A stretch of DNA of 64,000 nucleotides from an uncultured Woeseiaceae bacterium. GTDB taxonomy: Bacteria; Pseudomonadota; Gammaproteobacteria; Steroidobacterales; Woeseiaceae. The stretch is from assembly GCA_947259985.1 (NCBI GenBank), contig CAMYOJ010000033.1:1-64000 (forward strand), given 5' to 3'. A program made the position numbers and the translations under genes. Below the pieces are notes generated by a model. It made no database searches, was not told the origin of the DNA, and saw only the letters and a program-made list of their open reading frames with translations. Below, piece by piece: positions 42,214-52,270 of this stretch (the first letter of the stretch is position 1; each line of letters begins with the position of its first letter).

Positions 42214-42964
42214 GTTCACGAAAAAAACCGGGCTGACGGTACTGATTACGTTGTTCTGGGCGTCATTGGGCCTCGCGGCCGGTGGTGGCGGCGCGCACAT
42301 GGAACCCGCAGATATTGACCCCGACAACATCGCATCACTGCAGCGCGGTGCCCGCAATTTCATGAATTATTGCTCCGGTTGCCATTCGGCCCAATACGTT
42401 CGCTACAACACGATTGGCAAGGACCTCGAGTTGTCCGAGGAGCAACTGATCGACAACCTCATGTTCAATGCCGAGAAGACCTTCGAGACGATCCAGACCG
42501 CGATGCCGGCAGACGATGCAGCAAGGTGGTACGGTACGACACCGCCCGACATGTCCTTGATGGCCAGAGCGAAGGGTGCCGACTACGTCTACAATTTCCT
42601 CAAAGGCTTCTATGTGTCCGAAGAGAGCCCAACCGGAGTCGACAACCTCATGCTGGAGGGCACAAGCATGCCGCATGTGCTCTGGGAGCTGCAGGGCTAC
42701 CAGGAAGCGCACTTCGAACATCATGAGAATGAAGACGGTTCAGTCACAACGACCTTCGACGGCTTCGAGCAGATGGCGGCCGGCGCCATGGATGCCGAGG
42801 CCTACGACGAATTCGTGCGCGATACCGTGAATTTCCTTGCCTATATTTCCGAGCCTATTCGCTCGGACCGACGCAAGCTGGGTGTCTGGGTGCTTATGTA
42901 CCTGATCTTCTTCTTCATCCTCGCCTCGATGCTAAAGAAACAGATTTGGAAGGATGTGAAGTAA
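42206..42964 (+). CDS. petC: Cytochrome c1 of the bc1 complex
   Basis: A 252-residue cytochrome c1. A signal peptide covers about residues 1-25, the haem-binding CSGCH is near residue 57, and the methionine ligand lies in EGTSMPHVLWELQG (about 153). A C-terminal membrane anchor (LGVWVLMYLIFFFILASML) precedes KKQIWKDVK. It overlaps the petB end by 8 bases and shares TAATG with sspA. Confidence 0.97.
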   Translation: MDKFTKKTGLTVLITLFWASLGLAAGGGGAHMEPADIDPDNIASLQRGARNFMNYCSGCHSAQYVRYNTIGKDLELSEEQLIDNLMFNAEKTFETIQTAMPADDAARWYGTTPPDMSLMARAKGADYVYNFLKGFYVSEESPTGVDNLMLEGTSMPHVLWELQGYQEAHFEHHENEDGSVTTTFDGFEQMAAGAMDAEAYDEFVRDTVNFLAYISEPIRSDRRKLGVWVLMYLIFFFILASMLKKQIWKDVK

Positions 42965-43593
42965 TGGCAGTAGTACCCAATAGACGTTCTGTTATGACGT
43001 TGTTCTCGAGACCGACCGACATACACAGCCACCGTACCCGGCTGGTATTGGCGGAAAAGAACATCAACATCGAGATCTCGAATGTCGCCGGGCCGGACCT
43101 GCCCGAGGACCTCATGGACCTGAATCCGTACCATACGGTGCCGACGCTGGTTGACCGCGACCTGACGCTGTACGACTCACGCGTCATCATCGAGTACCTG
43201 GACGAGCGTTTCCCGCATCCGCCGCTGATGCCCGTGGATCCCGTGACGCGCGCGCAGTTTCGACTCGCGCTGTTTCGCATCGAGAAGGACTGGTACGCGA
43301 TCGCCGAGGAAGCCGAGTCCAGTAATGACGGCAAGCTCGGTAGCAAGTCGCGCAAGATGTTGCGTGAGAGTATTCTGCAGAGCACCGAATTATTTGGCGC
43401 GCGGCCGTACTTCCTGAGCGAGGAATTCTCGCTCGTGGACTGCACCATAGCGCCCTTGCTATGGCGCCTGCCTGTCTACGGAATTGAACTCGGCGCGGAC
43501 GCGGAGCCGATAGAGGCTTACATGAACCGCGTGTTTGCGAGGCGCTCGTTCCAGCAGAGTCTTACCGAACTCGAACAGGAAATGCGCCTGTAA
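42964..43593 (+). CDS. sspA: Stringent starvation protein A
   Basis: A 209-residue GST-fold RNA-polymerase-associated protein starting at ATG 42964. The thioredoxin-like N domain includes TLFSRPTDIHSHRTRLVL, with Ser/Pro rather than a catalytic Cys. NPYHTVPTLVDRD and YDSRVIIEYLDERFPHPPL precede the helical C domain with VDCTIAPLLWRL. SspA remodels polymerase under starvation. Coupled to petC through TAATG; sspB follows after 141 bases. Confidence 0.95.
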   Translation: MAVVPNRRSVMTLFSRPTDIHSHRTRLVLAEKNINIEISNVAGPDLPEDLMDLNPYHTVPTLVDRDLTLYDSRVIIEYLDERFPHPPLMPVDPVTRAQFRLALFRIEKDWYAIAEEAESSNDGKLGSKSRKMLRESILQSTELFGARPYFLSEEFSLVDCTIAPLLWRLPVYGIELGADAEPIEAYMNRVFARRSFQQSLTELEQEMRL

Positions 43594-43734
43594 CAGGAGC
43601 ATTCGCCGAGAGCCCGTTACAGTGATCCCCGGTTCCGGGGCGACGGGGCTATCTGACTTTATGTTTAGTGGCCGGCGAACGCTCAAAACAATGGTAAGCT
43701 ACCCCGTACAGGGGAAGCATTAAGAATAATAGCA

Positions 43735-44133
43735 GTGAACAATCCGAATCGATCAAAGCGGCCATATCTTATTCGCGCGATGCATGAGTGGATGGCCGAT
43801 AACGGTCATACGCCCCACATCGTAGTTGACGCAGCACTGGATGGTGTGTGCGTGCCGCCCGAGCATATCAAGGACGGCAAGATCATCCTGAATATCAGCG
43901 AGTCGGCCGCGCACAATTTGAAACTGACCAATGATGCCGTGAGTTTTCGCGCGCGCTTTGGCGGCGTGCCGTTCGATGTCTGGGCGCCGATGGCCTCAAT
44001 CCTGGGTATCTATGCGCGCGAAACGGGGCAGGGCATGATCTTTTCTCACGACGCCGAAAACATCGAGCCGGCGCAGGCGGCGCCTGACATTGATGAGACG
44101 CGCTCGCGTCCGCACCTGACCATCGTCAAGTAA
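43735..44133 (+). CDS. sspB: ClpXP protease specificity-enhancing factor
   Basis: A 132-residue adapter that tethers ssrA-tagged proteins to ClpXP. The folded domain RPYLIRAMHEWMADNGHTPHIVVDA to FGGVPFDVWAPMASILGIYARETGQGM is complete (quoted as boundaries). A disordered stretch ends in the ClpX-binding tail RPHLTIVK. The start is GTG 43735. The 141-base gap from sspA contains a CCCCGG-TT-CCGGGG hairpin (43627-43640) without a T-tract. Confidence 0.95.
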   Translation: MNNPNRSKRPYLIRAMHEWMADNGHTPHIVVDAALDGVCVPPEHIKDGKIILNISESAAHNLKLTNDAVSFRARFGGVPFDVWAPMASILGIYARETGQGMIFSHDAENIEPAQAAPDIDETRSRPHLTIVK

Positions 44134-44142
44134 TCGCTGCCG

Positions 44143-45142
<1,000 letters not shown>

Positions 45143-45170
<28 letters not shown>

Positions 45171-47113
45171 GGCGAGTCGTCGGCGGCTTCCGGGGACATC
45201 AATTCACCCTCGTCGCTGATGTCCAGGATCGGCCCACCCGTGTCCTCGATGCCGGGCAGCGCGACGACTTCGCCGCCCTGGAATTGTGCAAAGGACAAAC
45301 GCCGGTGCACTCGTCCTGCCGTATCGAGATACAGCCAGCCCGTTGCGCCGTCGAGCTCGACCATGGTTCCACCGCGCGCCGCGAACAGCGACGCGATCAG
45401 GTTGTAAGCGTCGTAACCCATGGCGTGCAGCCGCGCCAGCCGGCGCTGTTCGGGCCAGTACTCGGCAAACTGTCCGGGCAAATGTGCAATCCACGACTGC
45501 GGGTCTACAACCCATGGGGCATCGGCAAACGTTACGCCATTGAGGTCGGCATTCGAGCGACCGTCCATCGAGTTGACGGAGGAGGTTGAATACACGGGCA
45601 GGTCGCCCGAGTAATGAAACTTGAGCTGCGATTTTAGCAATCGCCCCGTCGGAGCATCGCTGGCCAGGAAAATGATGTCGGCATCCTGGCGTCGACGTGG
45701 GTCGAACTGCAGTGCACCGCCGATATTGGCGCGCATGCGTCGATAGCGTTGCACGCTGCCGGTCAGGCCCATGAGGTTTTCGATTTCGTTGGAAAGATCC
45801 TGATTGCCCGGCGTGAAGCTGCGGTAGTCGAGCAGGGTGCCGCCGAGTCCTTCGAACTCGGTTGAGAAACTCGTGAGCAGGCGCCGGCCCCAATCGTTGT
45901 TTGGTACCAGGGCAACAGCTCTCGCATGGCCATCAGCGAGCGCGCGTACTGCCGCCGAAGCGGCCTCGTCCTCAGGGGCAAGCGCAAACTGATAGAGGCC
46001 CGGAGGTGCCAGCGTGTCTTCGGGCAGGTAGTTGAGCGTCAGTACCGGTACCGGCACGAGTATGTCGTTGGCGAGCTGGGCAACACTGTTCTTGAGTAGC
46101 GGGCCGACCACGAATTCGGCACCGTCCGCGACTGCGGCCGCATACGCTGCGCTCGCACCGCCTTCAGCATTCACGTCATAGATGCGCACGCTCTGACGAT
46201 CGTCCAGACCCGCGGCCGTCGCGAAATAGGCGCCGAGGAAGCCATTTTGAACCGCCTTGCCGGCGCTGGCCGCACGACCGGACAGAGGTAACAGCAGCGC
46301 GATCTGGCGCGGATACTCGAGCAGCAGCAGCTCGGGCAACTCCATGTCGCCGATGATCGTCATAGCCGGATGGCCCGCATTGTCCTCGCGCCAGCGCACA
46401 ACGCCGTTGCTCCAGCCCACGCCCTGCTGTCCCGTCGAGGCGGCCAGCGAGCCGATCGTCAGCCAGCCGCGTACTGTCGGATCGGGCGTGGTGTCGGCCG
46501 CGGTACGCAACACCAGCGGATTGCAGACGAGCAGTCCCTGCCACAGTCGTCTTCGATTCTGCTCGATGCCGCGGCTGTCATCGATCCAGGTTTCCCGCTG
46601 CATCATGAGCTGCACGGCGCGCGCCGGATCCTGCTTCTGTATCCAGGCATCGGCACGCAGCGCTTCGACGCGCAGCCGGTCGCGCCGGGACAGGGGCTGA
46701 CGGCTCATCGGTTCCAGCATATTCAGCGCGTCGTCCGCTTCGCCCTCGTAAAGGTAAAATGCCGCGGTATTGGTGGTCCAGATCGGCAGCAGGTTCCCTG
46801 AGGTGGGCGGCACGACACTCGCAAATGCGTTACGCGCTCTCGGCAGGTCTCCTGCGTCAAGCCACTGCTCGACGGCGAGCAGCGTCAGGCGGTCGCGCTC
46901 TTCGCCCAGTGATTCGCTGGCCAGCACGATGTAGGCGCTGGCGGCTTCGGCATGCTGCCGGTCCTCGGCGAGTCGTGCAGCTCGTCCTTCGCCACTGCCG
47001 GTCAATCCGCCAGGCGTCTCGCATGCCGATATCGTCAGCAGCATAATCAGCAGCAGAAAGATGCTTGCCAGCGGGCGCCGTGCGCGGGCAGGATGGACCA
47101 GGAATTTCGTCAT
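45143..47113 (-). CDS. lpoA: Penicillin-binding protein activator LpoA
   Basis: A 656-residue outer-membrane lipoprotein starting at ATG 47113. The signal ends in the lipobox LTISAC (Cys near residue 31). A TPR-like N domain (about residues 40-270) is followed by a periplasmic-binding-protein-like C domain beginning IALLLPLSGRAASAGKAVQNGFLGAY (quoted as a region) through the end. LpoA reaches through the periplasm to activate PBP1A. The divergent rsmI start is only 33 bases away. Confidence 0.93.
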
Positions 47114-47146
47114 AGCTTTATTACCGCAAGCAGGTTTGAGTGCCAC

Positions 47147-47945
47147 ATGAGCGGCAACTTGTACGTCGTAGCAACGCCGATTGGCAACCTTGAAGATCTG
47201 ACACCGCGAGCACGCCACCGGGCGATTGCTATTCTCTTTGGGGGTAAAAACACCGCTTTTGGCCTTACACGATCACAACGAGGAACAGGTCGTGTCGCGC
47301 ATTATTGCGACCCTCGAAAAAGGCGAGTCCGTTGCGCTCGTCAGTGACGCCGGTACGCCGCTCGTCAGCGACCCCGGTTTTCGGCTCGTGCGGGCTGCGC
47401 ATGAACATGGAATCCCGGTGTCGCCGATCGTGGGCGCCAGCGCCGTAACCGCAGCCCTGTCCGTCGCGGGCCTGCCGACCGACCGCTTCTGTTTCGAGGG
47501 CTTCCTGCCGGCGAAACAGGCGGCGAGACGCAGTGCACTCGACGCGCTGGCAGGCGAAACCCGGACGCTGGTGTTCTATGAATCAGTGCACCGGATCGCC
47601 GCAAGTCTGGACGACATGTGTCGTGTATTCGGCGAGGAACGTCTGGCCTTCCTTGGCCGTGAGTTGACCAAGATGCATGAGCAGTGTGTGCAACAGTCGC
47701 TGGGCCGCCTCAGGGACAGGGTCGATGACGGCAGCATCGTCGCGAAAGGTGAGTTCGTAATTGTCGTCGCGGGTGCCGAATCGGGCGAGGCTTCTATTGT
47801 CGATACCGACAGGTTGCTGCTGATGCTCTGCGAGAAGTTATCGGCCGGGGATGCGGCGAAGATCGCTGCAGAAATCAGCGGCAACAAGAAGAACCAGCTC
47901 TACGAGCGACTGATGGAACTAAAGGCCCAAAGTAAGGAGGAGTGA
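47147..47945 (+). pseudogene. rsmI: 16S rRNA 2'-O-methyltransferase RsmI, broken by a 50-base deletion
   Basis: ATG 47147 starts MSGNLYVVATPIGNLEDLTPRA, the normal RsmI N-terminus, then goes out of frame. The normal sequence resumes in another frame at 47211 as HATGRLLFSLGVKTPLLALHDHNEE and continues through LVSDAGTPLVSDPGF and FEGFLPAKQ to 47945. The conserved LxxLxxVDLIAAEDTR segment is absent. A loss of 50 bases between 47210 and 47211 matches both spacing to E. coli RsmI (16 residues plus two bases) and frame. RsmI methylates C1402 of 16S rRNA. The 8-mer GCGAGCAC spans the junction. Confidence 0.88.
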
Positions 47946-48169
47946 TGAAGTCGACGACGACGGGCAAATGGAAAGACATCGCAGAAATCGTTGCGCTCTT
48001 CGCGCTTGTTGCGTCATTGCCAGCAACCCGAAGCTCGAGACCCTGTTCATGCAGAGTTGGGCGGACGACTTCGAGCCGGCGTCCCTGGGTGCGGTTGATC
48101 GAGCGGCCGGTGTTCGAGGCCGAGGTGGACAGGATACTGGCCGACCCGACGATCACGGGCTGGGATTGA
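47945..48169 (+). pseudogene. Remnant of a small hypothetical membrane-protein gene
   Basis: ATG 47945 overlaps the rsmI stop. The first frame gives MKSTTTGKWKDIAEIVALFALVASL, a start common to marine gammaproteobacterial proteins of 150-200 residues with one membrane helix. Plausible protein then continues in a second frame, VIASNPKLETLFMQSWADDFEPAS, and returns to the first frame for ERPVFEAEVDRILADPTITGWD before the stop. This suggests at least two short deletions. The family is unnamed, and the call rests on the style of the fragments rather than an alignment. Confidence 0.55.
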
Positions 48170-48194
48170 TCCGACGCGACCCGACAGCTTCCTG

Positions 48195-48200
48195 TAAAAT
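48195..48200 (+). promoter_or_regulatory. Probable -10 element of rnpB
   Basis: TAAAAT lies six bases before the inferred first nucleotide of RNase P RNA (48206), the right distance for a -10 element. No consensus -35 hexamer is seen. Confidence 0.5.
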
Positions 48201-48205
48201 GTGCC

Positions 48206-48468
48206 GTGAGAGAGCCGGAGTCGGCCAGGCAATCGCTGCGAGTCATCTCGCAGAGGAAAGTCCGGGCTCCTTCGGACAGGGCGCCAGGTAACGCCTGGGG
48301 GGCGTGAGCCCATGGAAAGTGCCACAGAAAATATACCGCCGATCTCTGGTCGGTAAGGGTGAAAAGGTGCGGTAAGAGCGCACCGCGCGACTGGTAACAG
48401 CTCGCGGCACGGTAAACCCCGCCCGGAGCAAGACCAAATAGGGGAATTGCGGGCTCCGGCTTTCTCAC
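48206..48468 (+). ncRNA. rnpB: RNase P RNA (class A), lacking its 3' conserved core
   Basis: Conserved landmarks appear in order: GAGGAAAGTCCGGGC (about 48251), CAGGTAACGCCTGG, GTAAGGGTGAAAAGGTGCGG, TAAGAGCGCACCG, GGTAACAG, GGCACGGTAAACCCC and GAGCAAGACCAAATAGGG. Helix P1 pairs 48206-48220 with 48454-48468. Between the AAATAGGG motif and P1 only about a dozen bases remain. The usual P2 3' strand and the GATGAATGACTG...ACAGAACCCGGCTTA core are absent. Length is 263 against about 350-380, so roughly 100 bases are missing. The missing part contains the 3' half of P4, the catalytic centre, so this RNA could not be active as written. Confidence 0.9.
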
Positions 48469-48489
48469 TCCCTCTTTTTCTTTTTAAAA
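48469..48489 (+). terminator. T-rich end of the rnpB transcript
   Basis: Right after helix P1, a T-rich run (about 48471-48485) follows the GC-rich helix, consistent with intrinsic termination of rnpB. The rest of the 381-base stretch to mraZ (48490-48849) shows no gene, only the promoter and operator described next. Confidence 0.55.
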
Positions 48490-48731
48490 CAATAACTTAT
48501 AATATATGCGCTCCGTTTCCCGTAGATAGACGCGGGCGCCGCGCAAATTGTCGCGATCAGCCGCCCCGATCGAGCGCTGTCGCCCAATCGCGACCCATTT
48601 TTGAGGTCTTGTCGAAGAAGTAGCTCTAAGCAACTGATTTAATTAGCGCGATTACTGCCACAATTCGCCCTTTTTGGGCCACGGAAAAGCCTCTAAGTCA
48701 CTGTAGAACAACAACTAATTGCTAAGTCCTG

Positions 48732-48761
48732 TTGACGGTCGCGCTGGCGGCCACCTATAGT
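48732..48761 (+). promoter_or_regulatory. Sigma-70 promoter of mraZ and the dcw cluster
   Basis: TTGACG (48732-48737) and TATAGT (48756-48761) are separated by 18 bases, with a predicted start site near 48768. This is the only good promoter match upstream of the tightly packed dcw genes. Confidence 0.75.
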
Positions 48762-48770
48762 GTTGAAAAG

Positions 48771-48795
48771 TGGATAAAAGTGGGAGGAGATGGGC
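48771..48795 (+). promoter_or_regulatory. MraZ operator: three TGGNN repeats with 10-base period
   Basis: TGGAT, TGGGA and TGGGC begin at 48771, 48781 and 48791, so the repeats are separated by 5 bases each. This matches the known MraZ box layout (direct TGGGN repeats). It begins just after the predicted transcription start, where binding by MraZ, encoded 55 bases downstream, would repress its own cluster. Confidence 0.82.
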
Positions 48796-48849
48796 GGCCC
48801 GCCCATATTTCGCGCCAGAAGAGCGAAATCGGCGGACATCCGATAAGTC

Positions 48850-49299
48850 GTGTTTCGAGGGGCCACCAAAGTCAGTCTTGACGCCAAGGGGCGTATGGCA
48901 ATACCGACCCGGTACCGGGAGCGGCTGTCTGCCCGTTGTGATGGCCAGATCATCGTTACCGTCGATAAGGATCACTGCCTCCTGGTTTATCCGTTGCCCG
49001 ACTGGGAAGAACTCGAGCGCAAGCTCGTGAGGCTGCCCAGCATGAACAAGGCGGCTCGTCGAATTGTGCGCATTATGGTCGGTTACGCGACCGAGGTCGA
49101 TATGGACGGCAACGGGCGAATCCTCGTGTCACGCGAACTCAGGGATTTCGCGGGGCTCGAGAAGAACGCGATGCTCATCGGGCAGGGAAACAAGTTTGAA
49201 CTTTGGGATGAACCAACCTGGAACGAAAAACGCGATGCGTGGCTCAGCGAGGAGGATGACGGCGAACTGCCGGCCGACCTCGAGTCGATCTCGTTCTAG
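48850..49299 (+). CDS. mraZ: Transcriptional regulator MraZ
   Basis: A 149-residue protein with two SpoVT/AbrB-like halves: VSLDAKGRMAIPTRYR (about residue 8) and VDMDGNGRILVSRELRDFAG (about 86), each carrying the DxxGR DNA-binding signature. The start is GTG 48850, giving the family's MFRGA N-terminus; ribosome-binding-site signal is weak. First gene of the dcw cluster, with its own operator just upstream. Confidence 0.96.
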   Translation: MFRGATKVSLDAKGRMAIPTRYRERLSARCDGQIIVTVDKDHCLLVYPLPDWEELERKLVRLPSMNKAARRIVRIMVGYATEVDMDGNGRILVSRELRDFAGLEKNAMLIGQGNKFELWDEPTWNEKRDAWLSEEDDGELPADLESISF

Positions 49300-49314
49300 G
49301 TTGCTGTTTATCCC

Positions 49315-50244
49315 ATGAGCAGCAACGCGCATGTGCCGGTGCTGCTGGGGCCGGTCCTTGAGGGACTGAAAATAAGACCAGACGGCTGTTATGTCGATGG
49401 AACGTTTGGACGCGGGGGGCACAGTAGGGAGATTCTGAAGCAGCTGAATGATGACGGACGCCTGATCGCCATCGATCGGGATCCGCAGGCCATCGCAGCG
49501 GCACCGAAATCCCTCACTGACGATCCGCGCTTCGAGTTAATCAGAGGCGAAAGTGCGCAACTTGAGAAATTCATTGATGAAAGAGGGCTCGTCGAAGCGG
49601 TGGATGGACTGCTCTTCGACCTGGGTGTCTCGTCACCGCAACTGGATGAGGCCGACCGTGGCTTCAGCTTCCTGCGCGACGGCCCGCTCGATATGCGAAT
49701 GGACCCGGATTCCGGCGTGCCGGCCAGCCAGTGGCTGGCATCTGTGGACGAGAAAACCTTGAAGCAGATCTTGTGGAAATTTGGCGAAGAGACGCACGCT
49801 GGTCGCATCGCGCGAGCGATAGTCGACGCACGTGGCGAGGCGCCCGTATCGCGAACCGCGCAGCTCGCTCGCATCGTGGAGGAGGCGAAGCCCTCGCGCG
49901 GCGAAAAGAAGCACCCTGCTACCAAAACGTTTCAGGCGATTCGGATCGCGATCAACAAGGAACTCGAGCAGCTCGAGTCGCTGCTTTCACAGTCGGTCAA
50001 TGTGCTCAGGCAGGGTGGTCGCCTGTGCGTGATCAGCTTCCACTCCCTCGAGGATCGCATCGTCAAGCGTTTCATGCGCGATGCGTCCCGCGAGTCGGTG
50101 CAGTATCGCGGCATGCCTGAGGTTCCGGAGGAGTTTCGGCCCAGGCTGAAGGTCATTGGTAAGCCGATCGTCGCGACGGCCGAAGAAATCGAAATCAACC
50201 GCCGTGCCCGTAGCGCACGACTGCGAATCGCGGAGCGGACCTGA
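49315..50244 (+). CDS. rsmH: 16S rRNA (cytosine-1402 N4) methyltransferase
   Basis: A 309-residue SAM methyltransferase. HVPVLLGPVLEGL is near residue 5, the SAM loop GTFGRGGHS near 31, FDLGVSSPQLDEADRGFSF near 102 and CVISFHSLEDRIVKRF near 239. RsmH and RsmI modify the same nucleotide, m4Cm1402, and the rsmI gene 2 kb upstream is broken. Its stop overlaps the ftsL start (TGATG). Confidence 0.97.
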   Translation: MSSNAHVPVLLGPVLEGLKIRPDGCYVDGTFGRGGHSREILKQLNDDGRLIAIDRDPQAIAAAPKSLTDDPRFELIRGESAQLEKFIDERGLVEAVDGLLFDLGVSSPQLDEADRGFSFLRDGPLDMRMDPDSGVPASQWLASVDEKTLKQILWKFGEETHAGRIARAIVDARGEAPVSRTAQLARIVEEAKPSRGEKKHPATKTFQAIRIAINKELEQLESLLSQSVNVLRQGGRLCVISFHSLEDRIVKRFMRDASRESVQYRGMPEVPEEFRPRLKVIGKPIVATAEEIEINRRARSARLRIAERT

Positions 50245-50531
50245 TGCTCGCCGGCAATCATCACCAGTCAATGCTGCTCGTCTTCGTTTTCGCTGTGGTC
50301 TGCGTCCTCGGCGGCATGGCACTGGTCTATACCAAGCACGAAGCCCGCAAGTTGTTCGTCGAACTCGAAGGTCTCACGCACGAACGTGACGAGCTCAACA
50401 TTGAGTGGGGACAGTTGCAGATTGAGCAAAGCACCTGGGCCCAGCACGCGCGCATCGAACAGGTTGCGACCAAAGACCTGGCTCTGACGCGACCGGCGAC
50501 ATCGGACATTTTTGTAATTGAACGTCAATGA
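50244..50531 (+). CDS. ftsL: Cell division protein FtsL
   Basis: A 95-residue bitopic divisome protein. A membrane helix (about residues 10-28) is followed by a periplasmic leucine-zipper-like coiled coil (ARKLFVELEGLTHERDELNIEWGQLQIEQ), which pairs with FtsB. Overlaps rsmH by 1 base and ftsI by 4. Confidence 0.94.
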   Translation: MLAGNHHQSMLLVFVFAVVCVLGGMALVYTKHEARKLFVELEGLTHERDELNIEWGQLQIEQSTWAQHARIEQVATKDLALTRPATSDIFVIERQ

Positions 50532-52270
50532 GACGCGGCGCAGAGACAAAACAGAAGGCTGCACGGAGATTCAAGGGCAGGGTGACGCTGGTGCTGGCGT
50601 TTTTCGCGCTCGTGGCATCGACGCTGGTGGCTCGTGCCGTGCACCTGCAGGTGCTCGACAAGGAATTTCTTAACCGCCAGGCGGACACGCGTCACCTGCG
50701 CACCGAGAGGATCTCGGCGCACCGTGGCACGATCACCGATCGTCACGGCGAGCCGCTCGCGATCAGCACCCCGGTAGACAGTATCTGGGCGAACCCGAAG
50801 GAATTTGCGGCTGCTGTCGACCGGATACCCGAGCTGGCCCGCGCGCTGGGCGTCGACTCGCAGATGCTCATACGCCGCGTTACGCGCAGTATGGACAAGG
50901 AGTTCCTTTACCTGAAGCGTCACCTGAGCCCGGAGCAGGCCCAGCGGGTACTCGCGCTCAAGCTGCCCGGCATCAACGTGCAGCGTGAGTATCGCCGTTA
51001 CTACCCGGCGTCGGAAGTTACGGGGCACCTCGTCGGCTTTACGAACATCGATGATGAAGGTCAGGAGGGGCTCGAACTCGCTTTCAATCACTGGCTCGCC
51101 GGCGAGTCCGGCGCGAAGCGCGTGCTCAAGGACCGCCTGGGTCGGTCGATCGAAAATGTGGCCAGCATCCGCCCGCCGCATCATGGCAAAGAGCTGCGGA
51201 CCAGTATTGACCTGCGCCTGCAGTATCTTGCCTACCGTACGCTGAAGTCCGCGATCAAATCGCACGAGGCGCGCTCGGGTTCGATCGTCGTGCTCGATGT
51301 GAAAACAGGTGAAGTGCTGGCGGTGGTTAATCAGCCCACCTACAACCCGAACGATCGTTCGCAGTTCGCCGCGGCGCGCTACCGCAATCGCGCCATCACC
51401 GACATCTTCGAGCCCGGTTCCAGCCTCAAGCCGCTGGTCGTTGCGGCGGCGCTCGAAAGCGGGCAATACCGGCCCTCCAGCATCGTCGACACGGCCCCGG
51501 GCTTTATCGACGTTGGGCCCAAGAGAATAGAAGACACGCGTAACCTGGGTCGCGTCAGCCTGACGACCATACTTGCGCGCTCATCGAACGTCGGAATTAC
51601 GAAACTCGCCATGACGCTGCAGCCGGACCAGCTCTGGGACACGATGACACGATTCGGTTTCGGGGCTCTGACAAGCAGTGGGTTCCCGGGTGAGTCGGCC
51701 GGCATGCTGACGCACTACAGTCACTGGCAGCCCATCAGCCAGGCGACACTCGCCTACGGGTACGGCGTATCAGTCACGCCGTTGCAACTTGCGCAGGCGT
51801 ATGCAGCGATCGGTGACCAGGGCAGCATGCGGCCGATTTCGCTGGTCGCGCTCGACCAGCCGAACGAAGCGCAGCAGGTCATCTCGGAAGATACGGCCGT
51901 CGCGGTGCGGCGCATGCTCGAGGAGGTCGTGCGTCCGGGTGGCACGGGCACGAAAGCCGCGGTGGACGGCTACCGCATCGCGGGCAAGACCGGCACGGCC
52001 TGGAAATTTGCATCCGGTGGCTACTCGGAAGACAAGTACATCTCGATTTTCGCCGGGCTCGCTCCGGCCAGCGAACCGCGTCTTGCAACCGTCGTCGTCA
52101 TTGACGAACCGCGCGGTGAGCTCTACTACGGAAGCGACGTTGCTGCCCCGGTGTTCGCAGACGTCATGTCCGAGTCCCTGCGCCTGATGGCCGTGCCACC
52201 TGACGCGATGCCGGTCCGAGAACCCGGGAATGTAATGCAGGCAATGAGCGATCAGGCCGCGAGTCGATGA
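50528..52270 (+). CDS. ftsI: Peptidoglycan transpeptidase FtsI (PBP3)
   Basis: A 580-residue septal transpeptidase. The membrane anchor is at about residues 20-42, the pedestal domain at about 60-240 and the transpeptidase domain beyond. Active-site motifs: SxxK in EPGSSLKPLV (about residue 297), SxN in ARSSNVG (about 352) and KTG in AGKTGTAWK (about 487). It works with FtsW, encoded downstream. Overlaps ftsL and murE by 4 bases each. Confidence 0.97.
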   Translation: MRRGAETKQKAARRFKGRVTLVLAFFALVASTLVARAVHLQVLDKEFLNRQADTRHLRTERISAHRGTITDRHGEPLAISTPVDSIWANPKEFAAAVDRIPELARALGVDSQMLIRRVTRSMDKEFLYLKRHLSPEQAQRVLALKLPGINVQREYRRYYPASEVTGHLVGFTNIDDEGQEGLELAFNHWLAGESGAKRVLKDRLGRSIENVASIRPPHHGKELRTSIDLRLQYLAYRTLKSAIKSHEARSGSIVVLDVKTGEVLAVVNQPTYNPNDRSQFAAARYRNRAITDIFEPGSSLKPLVVAAALESGQYRPSSIVDTAPGFIDVGPKRIEDTRNLGRVSLTTILARSSNVGITKLAMTLQPDQLWDTMTRFGFGALTSSGFPGESAGMLTHYSHWQPISQATLAYGYGVSVTPLQLAQAYAAIGDQGSMRPISLVALDQPNEAQQVISEDTAVAVRRMLEEVVRPGGTGTKAAVDGYRIAGKTGTAWKFASGGYSEDKYISIFAGLAPASEPRLATVVVIDEPRGELYYGSDVAAPVFADVMSESLRLMAVPPDAMPVREPGNVMQAMSDQAASR

